Origin: Algoriphagus vanfongensis DSM 17529
Lineage (GTDB): Bacteria; Bacteroidota; Bacteroidia; Cytophagales; Cyclobacteriaceae
Direction: 5' to 3'
Assembly: GCF_000429465.1 (NCBI RefSeq)
Contig: NZ_AUBX01000002.1
Location: forward strand, 31,373 to 95,372
Length of the DNA stretch: 64,000 bases
Part shown: positions 58,671 through 64,000 of the stretch, in pieces
Layout: each line of letters begins with the position of its first letter
Position numbering within the stretch: the first letter of the stretch is position 1
The notes under the pieces: model-generated
What the model saw: the letters and a program-made list of their open reading frames with translations, nothing else
Database searches by the model: none
What the model was told of the DNA's origin: nothing
Position numbers and translations under genes: made by a program

Positions 58671-61133
58671 TTAAAACTCCTTCTCGCCAAACTCACTCTT
58701 GATGAATTTGGAATTGTTTTTCAACTTGTTCAAAGTATAACTTAGATTAATTTGTATCACGTCCACTTCATAGACGTAATTTGTTGTGGTGTAAAATTCT
58801 CCCTCCCGCCAGGTAGTAATTCTTTGCTCATTCGTAGGGAGTAGTCCCATGTCGATATTCTGCCACTGCATGGTCGCACTCAATCTGCCATCTATGAAGG
58901 TTTTCTTGATGTTCAAGTTGGGAGATAGAAAACGGGAGTCCTCACCCTGAGCTGTATTGGTTGGTGATAGGTAATTGACCGCCAACTGAAGCTCCCAGTT
59001 ATTTTTAAAAATAAAACTGGTGTTGGCATTAATCGAATGGATCCAGCTTTCGGAATTGATCGGTCGGTTGTCAAATTCTCCTCTGATGGAATAATGATAC
59101 ACATTTGCACCAGCGAAAACCTGCCAACAGTTTGTCGGGTTTAGCTCCAATCCTGCTTCCAAACCAATCGATTTACCTGTCCCTACATTAGTATAAATCC
59201 TGTTTAAAATGGTGTCATTATATACTGTGTTGACGCGGTTTACCAAGTTTTGAACATTCCTATAGTAGGAGGTAGCCGTAAATGAATTGTCTCCAAAGTT
59301 TTTAACAATACCCACTTCAATCAAGTCAATGAACTCAGGCAAAAGTGCAGGATCGCCTTGCTCTAAGGTTTCGGAATGCTCTCTCTCTGGAAATGGATTC
59401 ATCTTGAAAGTTGTCGTTCTCTCAACTCGCTTGGAATAGGATGTTTTGAGCTGCAATTCCTCATTGATGGAATATTGCAAACTTGCCGAAGGATACAATT
59501 TGACGAAATCATATAAGTATGTCGTATCAACCGTACCTGCCTTATCTGTCAAGTCTAGGGTCCTATCCATAATTTCTAGCCTTGCTCCAGCCGAATAGCT
59601 CCATTTACCTATCGTGCCTGTTACTTGTCCATAAGCGGAGTGCAGAATTCTATTCAAATCAACCGTACTCGAAAACTCAGGAACCAATTCAAATTCGCCG
59701 GTTTCATTGTTTTTACGCTCATAGACAAAGTCTCCAGTATGGTTTAGATATCTATACTGGTAGCCGAATTCCAGTGTGCCAAAAGGTTTAGGAGCAGCTA
59801 TGTAGTCCACTTGTAATCTTGTTCCGTGTAATGGATTGTCATTCGTGTTGTACTCATCCTGATAAATGATACTGGTATCGGGGTATTCCAAGTTCCGGTT
59901 AGTAGTAGGCCCACCTAGCATGGTGTATTCATATAGGAAGGAACCAGAAATTTCGGATTTGTTTTGAAAGCTATGTTTGTAATCCATACTTCCCAGCACA
60001 AAATCACCCCTTCGAATTCTGAGGTTTTCATTGTAATACTGCATCGTATAAAGCCGCTCTCCATTTACTTCTGCATGATTGTCGTAATAAAGGATATCCG
60101 CAGTTCGGTCAGCGGTCTTTTTTCCTGCATAGAATCCTAAGCTGAAATCATTCGATTCATTAGGTGAAAAACCCAGCGTGAATCTACCCGAGTAGTTTTT
60201 TGCATCGGTACTTCTTTCTCCATCTGAAGGGAAATAGGTAGTGGTATCTCCACTGATGGTATAGACATTCCCTTCACGTCTTCCATTGATGTCATTTCTC
60301 AGGTAACTTCCCCCTAAAGAAAGATCCCATTTTCCTTTTTTGTGGTTGACAGTAAAGTCAGCACCATAACGCTGCGGCCTGTCTTTGTTATCGTAAGGTT
60401 CGATACTTGGCATTCCGATTTTTGCATTCATTTGCACAAACGAGCCATCAGTCACACCTTTTTTTGTGATGATGTTGATGATGCCAGCCTTTCCTTCAGG
60501 ATCGTATTTAGCAGAAGGAGAAGTGACCAATTCAATACTTTCGACCGCATTTGCAGGTAGCTGAGAAAGTAAGGCCTCAGGGCTGGATTGGGTCGGCTTG
60601 CCATTTACCATGACGACAAAGCCTGTTGTCCCCCGGACCAGTAATTCACCCTGGGCATTGATGCTTACCGAAGGAAGATTTCGAAGCACATCAGTTGCCG
60701 TACCTCCTTGGCTTGTCAGGAAATTTTCAGAGTTATACACCTGACGATCTACCCGATTCATGGTAGTGAATTTCTTCCCGGATACTTCTACCTCTGAGAG
60801 TAACTGCTGGTCAGGGCTTAAGAAGATTGTGCCTAAATCCTGCACTTGATTTTTCAAGACAGTGACTTGTGATATGACTTTTGTCTCATAGCCCAGGAAT
60901 TGAGCAAGAAGATAGTAATCACCTGATTTTAAATTTTCTAAAGAGAAAAGTCCTTTTTGATCAGTAACTGCCCCGGCTACAAGGGAGCTGTCCTTGGCTT
61001 GGTAAATTGCCACATTTCCGTATTCCAGTGGATTGTTTTCGGATTGGTCGATTAGTCTTCCCTTAACTCCAGTTTGAGAAAAAGCGTTTCCAGTAAAAAA
61101 TGCAAGAAAAATCAGAGGTACTAGTCTATTCAT
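58671..61133 (-). CDS. TonB-dependent receptor with CarboxypepD_reg-like domain (OMP_b-brl_3 type barrel)
   Basis: From the ATG at 61133 (MNRLVPLIFLAFFTGNAFSQ) 820 residues. A carboxypeptidase-regulatory-like domain ~22-110 (VKGRLIDQSENNPLEYGNVAIYQ) is followed by a plug (RNLPSVSINAQGELLVRGTTGFVVMVNGKPTQ, AESIELVTSPSAKYDPEGKAGIINIITKKG) and a barrel. It is not of the SusC class: no SusD partner and no VVVVGYG motif. The substrate may be a small ligand or peptide; it could also be a structural surface protein. It is 78 bp downstream of an AraC-type gene on the same strand, its likely regulator. Confidence 0.88.
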   Translation of the reverse strand: MNRLVPLIFLAFFTGNAFSQTGVKGRLIDQSENNPLEYGNVAIYQAKDSSLVAGAVTDQKGLFSLENLKSGDYYLLAQFLGYETKVISQVTVLKNQVQDLGTIFLSPDQQLLSEVEVSGKKFTTMNRVDRQVYNSENFLTSQGGTATDVLRNLPSVSINAQGELLVRGTTGFVVMVNGKPTQSSPEALLSQLPANAVESIELVTSPSAKYDPEGKAGIINIITKKGVTDGSFVQMNAKIGMPSIEPYDNKDRPQRYGADFTVNHKKGKWDLSLGGSYLRNDINGRREGNVYTISGDTTTYFPSDGERSTDAKNYSGRFTLGFSPNESNDFSLGFYAGKKTADRTADILYYDNHAEVNGERLYTMQYYNENLRIRRGDFVLGSMDYKHSFQNKSEISGSFLYEYTMLGGPTTNRNLEYPDTSIIYQDEYNTNDNPLHGTRLQVDYIAAPKPFGTLEFGYQYRYLNHTGDFVYERKNNETGEFELVPEFSSTVDLNRILHSAYGQVTGTIGKWSYSAGARLEIMDRTLDLTDKAGTVDTTYLYDFVKLYPSASLQYSINEELQLKTSYSKRVERTTTFKMNPFPEREHSETLEQGDPALLPEFIDLIEVGIVKNFGDNSFTATSYYRNVQNLVNRVNTVYNDTILNRIYTNVGTGKSIGLEAGLELNPTNCWQVFAGANVYHYSIRGEFDNRPINSESWIHSINANTSFIFKNNWELQLAVNYLSPTNTAQGEDSRFLSPNLNIKKTFIDGRLSATMQWQNIDMGLLPTNEQRITTWREGEFYTTTNYVYEVDVIQINLSYTLNKLKNNSKFIKSEFGEKEF

Positions 61134-61211
61134 TTGAGGGTTATTAATTAACCACAAATAACTAGCGCTTCCGGACTATTTTACGGTAGAAAAATACCAA
61201 TAATGGTATAA

Positions 61212-62018
61212 TTAGACTTTTATTTTGGACCGATACTCTAGTGGAGTCAGGTTAGTCTGTTGCTTGAAGAATTTGACGAAATTCGACGAATCGGTGAAAT
61301 TCAAAGCGTAGGCGATTTCTGATACTTGACTGCTTGTGTGGGTGAGTGAGTTTTTAGCCTCTATCAAAATCCGCTCCTTGATAATTTCCCGTGCATTTGT
61401 GTTTAGGGTCGCTTTGCAGATGGAGTTGAGCTTTCGTACGGGGATTTTCATCAGGTCAGCATAGTCCTGTACATTTTTTAGATGCGTAAAGTGCTCATTA
61501 ATCAATCGCTTGAAAAGTGCCAGCTGGTCAATCACCGTAGAGTCGAGCTTTGGAGCGGAGGATGGAAGATTTAGCGTGGTTATTATCAAAAGGTTCAGGT
61601 GAGCCGAAAGGACCTCTAATGAGCTGCCATTTTTGTATTCCTTATGGAAAGTTTCCAAAAGCGGAAATATGTGCTCATTGGTATCACCAATCTCAAAGGT
61701 TTTAGTTAACTGAAAAAGGCTGTTGAATGCATTTGGATACTGGGATAGTACCTCTTCTTTGAAAAGTATCACGTAACCATCTGGAATTTTGCTGAAGTCC
61801 CAGCAATGCACTTCGCTGAGGCCTAGGTAATAACCTGTATTTGGAATGACATCGAATTTCTCATCACCAATGGTATGTGATCCAGCTCCCTTGGAAAGAA
61901 AGATCAATTCGTGATAACCTGCATGACGGTGGGGAACCGTAGGTTTGATGACAGGTTTCATCCGGGATATCTTCAGGAGAAACTCTTTTTCAAGTTTGGA
62001 TTTAAGAGGAATACTCAT
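61212..62018 (-). CDS. AraC-family transcriptional regulator with cupin sensor domain
   Basis: 268 residues. N-terminal cupin-like sensor (PHRHAGYHELIFLSKGAGSHTIGDEKFDVIPNTGYYLG, with His ligands as in AraC sensors) and C-terminal AraC DNA-binding domain ~165-265 (VQDYADLMKIPVRKLNSICKATLNTNAREIIKERILIEAKNSLTHTSSQVSEIAYALNFTDSSNFVKFFKQQTNLTPLEYR). Both HTH units are present. It precedes the TonB receptor gene on the same strand. Inducer unknown. Confidence 0.92.
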   Translation of the reverse strand: MSIPLKSKLEKEFLLKISRMKPVIKPTVPHRHAGYHELIFLSKGAGSHTIGDEKFDVIPNTGYYLGLSEVHCWDFSKIPDGYVILFKEEVLSQYPNAFNSLFQLTKTFEIGDTNEHIFPLLETFHKEYKNGSSLEVLSAHLNLLIITTLNLPSSAPKLDSTVIDQLALFKRLINEHFTHLKNVQDYADLMKIPVRKLNSICKATLNTNAREIIKERILIEAKNSLTHTSSQVSEIAYALNFTDSSNFVKFFKQQTNLTPLEYRSKIKV

Positions 62019-62380
62019 CGGTAATCGGAAGGTTTATGGGTTGGTTTTTAGGAATACTCTCGATCTATAGGGAGTCTCTTAAACACAAATACAAGTATAA
62101 TGCATCTGATTGGATAATACTTTTTCGGGACCTTCGCAAAACTAATAGATAGCGGAATTGTCAAACTCCAATCAATTTCTTTAAGATTAATATATAAGGG
62201 AGCCGACACATTAGATTGTTTGCCTGTAAGTTTTGAATATCAGTTAAGGGTAGATTAGAATAATTGCCATCCATAGGTAGTGAAAGAGGATCATGAGATG
62301 TTTTGCAGATTGTGCGAAAAATGGCTTGCGATTAATTTGTTTCAATTCCTTCTTCAGCCAAATTAGCCTGATGCGATCAC
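62019..62380. other. Gap between the araC-type gene and the ardC leader
   Basis: About 360 bp, AT-rich, with no gene I can support. It should contain the - strand promoter of the araC-type gene. It probably also includes the junction between PUL 2 and element DNA, but I see no clear att-like repeat. Confidence 0.4.
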
Positions 62381-62513
62381 ACGAGGCAAGAGACTACGGC
62401 ATAAAGCCAATACACTTGTCTTCTCTGGTTTATTCCGTTTCCTCTTGCACTTAGTGTCTGCCTCAGGCCGGTACAGCTTCATAAGTATTTGTCAAATCAA
62501 AAAACGAAAGACT
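62381..62513 (+). repeat. Diverged third copy (C) of the element leader, in front of the ardC-like gene
   Basis: CGGCATAAAGCC (62397-62408), TTTATTCC followed by TTTCCT, and GCTTCATAA (62476-62484) occur in the same order and nearly the same spacing as in copies A and B. The GCTTCATAA box is 29 nt before the ATG at 62514, exactly as in copy B, and CAAAAA-ACGAAA-like sequence precedes both start codons. Reading frames through the copies are not conserved in phase, so the constraint is on DNA or RNA and not a peptide. Interpreted as a shared promoter/leader of element genes. Confidence 0.65.
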
Positions 62514-63464
62514 ATGAAGACTGTAAGAAGGAAATCAGGGCAAAGAACCAAAACATCTGTTAGTTCCAGAACGGAAAGACAGGAGGCTATTTATGAGAAG
62601 TTCACCGATCTGATTATTGAGAAATTAGAAGAGGGAGTAATCCCATGGAGACAGCCCTGGCATGAGCTGGGATTGCCTTCCAATTACCTTTCGAAAAAGC
62701 CCTATAAGGGAATAAACCTCTGGTTGTTATTGTCCTTTGAGCATCAGTATCCCTTTTATCTGACATTTAAGCAGGTGCAGGAGCTGGGAGGGAAAGTGAA
62801 GAAAGGGTCGAAAGCGCTTCCGATCTGCTATTGGAACTTTGTCTTTCGGGATAAAGTCACCGGAAATACGATTCCTCAAAGTCAATTGAAAGACTACAAT
62901 CCAGAGCAGGTCAGTAAATCCGGATTTTTAAAAGAGTACAGGGTATTTCCAATAGAACAGATTGAAGGAATTGACTGGGAACTACCCTCCATAGGAGCTG
63001 GTATCGAAGTGCCGGTGATAGAAAGATGTCGAAAGGTTTATGATGAGATGCCTGTACCGCCAAAGCTAGAACATGGGGGAAGTTTGGCTTACTATCAATC
63101 AGACCTGGATAAAATCACATTGCCAGATAGAAAGTTGTTTTCATCATCTGAGGCTTATTATGGAGTGTTGTATCATGAGCTAATTCACAGCAGTGGACAT
63201 TCCTCTCGCTTAAATAGACTGGGGATAACATCCCCACAGGCATTTGGAACAGAGGAATATAGTAAGGAAGAGTTGATTGCCGAGATGGGAGCGGGCTACC
63301 TGAACAATCTGACAGGTATCATGGATAGGACATTGTTGGATAATTCTGCGGCTTATATTCAAAACTGGTTAGCAGAGCTTAAAAATGACAAACAGCTACT
63401 GATTGAAGCGGCTGGCAAAGCTCAAAAGGCAGTGGATTATATCTTGGGTACATGTCCTTTTTAA
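62514..63464 (+). CDS. ArdC-type antirestriction protein (ssDNA-binding N-terminus plus zincin-like metallopeptidase)
   Basis: 316 residues from the ATG at 62514 (an upstream ATG at 62445 falls within the leader). N-terminal ArdC domain: YEKFTDLIIEKLEEGVIPWRQPWHELGLPSNYLSKKPYKGINLWLL, GGKVKKGSKALPICYWNF. C-terminal metallopeptidase: YYGVLYHELIHSSGHSSRL, the HExxH zinc motif, and EELIAEMGAGYL with the third ligand Glu. ArdC proteins bind single-stranded DNA and protect incoming conjugative DNA from restriction. It fits establishment of an integrative conjugative element in a new host. The leader ahead is shared with the radC-like gene. Confidence 0.92.
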   Translation: MKTVRRKSGQRTKTSVSSRTERQEAIYEKFTDLIIEKLEEGVIPWRQPWHELGLPSNYLSKKPYKGINLWLLLSFEHQYPFYLTFKQVQELGGKVKKGSKALPICYWNFVFRDKVTGNTIPQSQLKDYNPEQVSKSGFLKEYRVFPIEQIEGIDWELPSIGAGIEVPVIERCRKVYDEMPVPPKLEHGGSLAYYQSDLDKITLPDRKLFSSSEAYYGVLYHELIHSSGHSSRLNRLGITSPQAFGTEEYSKEELIAEMGAGYLNNLTGIMDRTLLDNSAAYIQNWLAELKNDKQLLIEAAGKAQKAVDYILGTCPF

Positions 63465-63468
63465 GAAT

Positions 63469-63490
63469 AGGGGAGAGATCCCCTTTTTTT
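63469..63490 (+). terminator. Intrinsic terminator of the ardC-like gene
   Basis: AGGGGA (63469-63474) pairs with TCCCCT (63479-63484) over a GAGA loop and is followed by a run of T residues (63484-63490). Confidence 0.8.
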
Positions 63491-63598
63491 GGTCATGATA
63501 CCAAAGAGATTTGTTGACTTCCGATATTCCTTAAGCTCCTGTTTGAGATAAGATTGTAGGAGCATTAAGGAATTGGAATTTAGTTTGATTCAATGATT

Positions 63599-63865
63599 TT
63601 ACGCGCTTGCCGACCTGGTTTGCGAAGATCGGGGCAGTGAAAGCATCTGCGTCTGCTTTCCTGAAGATCTACTAGTATTAGCAGAAACCACTGTCATTGG
63701 CTGCTGGATAAAGCCTTGACTGTTGAGCCAATTGTTCAGTTCCTTTTTTTCGTATTCTTGAAGTACTTGAAGCGCTTTGTGATACTCTTTCATCAAGAGA
63801 TTTTTATCAAAGCTGACTTTTTCCAATATGGTTTTATAGTAATCTAAATAGGAGGTTTTGCCCAT
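63599..63865 (-). CDS. Small conserved-type hypothetical protein of the element
   Basis: 88 residues, cytoplasmic: MGKTSYLDYYKTILEKVSFDKNLLMKEYHKALQVLQEYEKKELNNWLNSQGF, two helices likely, then a Ser/Thr/Gln-rich tail that ends SRSSQTRSASA. Short helical proteins of this kind are common next to transfer genes in Bacteroidota elements. I do not know the function. Nothing else is identified between 63866 and the window end. Confidence 0.6.
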   Translation of the reverse strand: MGKTSYLDYYKTILEKVSFDKNLLMKEYHKALQVLQEYEKKELNNWLNSQGFIQQPMTVVSANTSRSSGKQTQMLSLPRSSQTRSASA

Positions 63866-64000
63866 GGTTTAAATAATTTTGGGTTGTACATCACGGCCTG
63901 TTCTCCTTGGCCATTCCGCTATCCCCTAGGATTCATGAAATTGATTGTTAATTCCATTCCAAATCCAATTAATAAGATGGGGAAAAGTAAACGGCCAGCC

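Overview
The window looks like a chromosomal segment of a Bacteroidota bacterium, probably of the order Cytophagales and perhaps close to Algoriphagus/Cyclobacteriaceae. The evidence is two SusC/SusD pairs, ECF-sigma/FecR pairs, Bacteroidota-type tra genes (traE to traN), many Cys-anchored lipoproteins with acidic residues after the Cys, and weak Shine-Dalgarno signals. The genus is an inference; no rRNA, tRNA or CRISPR array was seen.

Region 1 (1-17.9 kb, + strand) is a polysaccharide utilisation locus (PUL 1). Four tightly packed enzyme genes (six-hairpin glycosidase-like, GH31, GH9-like and a two-domain SGNH plus alpha/beta-hydrolase esterase) lead into ECF sigma, FecR, SusC with a signalling STN domain, SusD, and two phosphoesterases (PHP and EEP). 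The ligand is probably a branched, acylated and perhaps phosphodiester-bearing glycan.

Region 2 (18-29.6 kb, - strand) is part of an integrative conjugative element: three small DNA-binding proteins, a conserved accessory protein, TraN, M, K, J, three tandem TraI-type secreted proteins, the TraG ATPase, TraF, TraE and a small membrane protein. No relaxase, coupling protein or integrase is inside the window. An unusual 63-bp nested palindrome lies at its left edge.

Region 3 (29.7-33.9 kb) holds two convergent three-gene HipBST-type kinase modules, each with its own set of palindromic operators. Between them lie an orphan copy of a 142-bp leader repeat and the C-terminal remnant of a DASS-family transporter gene.

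Region 4 (34-45.2 kb) is the most interesting locus. A run of seven genes on the - strand encodes mostly surface-type lipoproteins (a seven-repeat YWKNG beta-propeller, a beta-helix, a frameshifted collagen-like protein and others) plus a beta-barrel. It diverges from an ECF sigma factor and a membrane TPR anti-sigma-like protein. Convergent to these is a 1034-residue TPR-CHAT caspase-like protease predicted to sit in the periplasm on a C-terminal membrane anchor. I propose a CHAT-controlled sigma/anti-sigma signalling system. The two 142-bp direct repeats (31413-31554 and 45625-45766) bracket this locus plus one HipBST module.

Region 5 (45.6-48.7 kb) has leader copy B with an intact RadC/JAB gene, a small HTH protein, two secreted proteins and a decayed radC remnant. 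Region 6 (48.7-62 kb) is PUL 2: LacI regulator with twin operators, aldo/keto reductase, Zn-dehydrogenase, SusC, SusD and a beta-propeller glycosidase, followed by a TonB receptor and an AraC regulator on the - strand. Region 7 (62.4 kb to the end) returns to element genes: an ArdC-type antirestriction gene with a diverged copy of the same leader, and a small conserved hypothetical protein.
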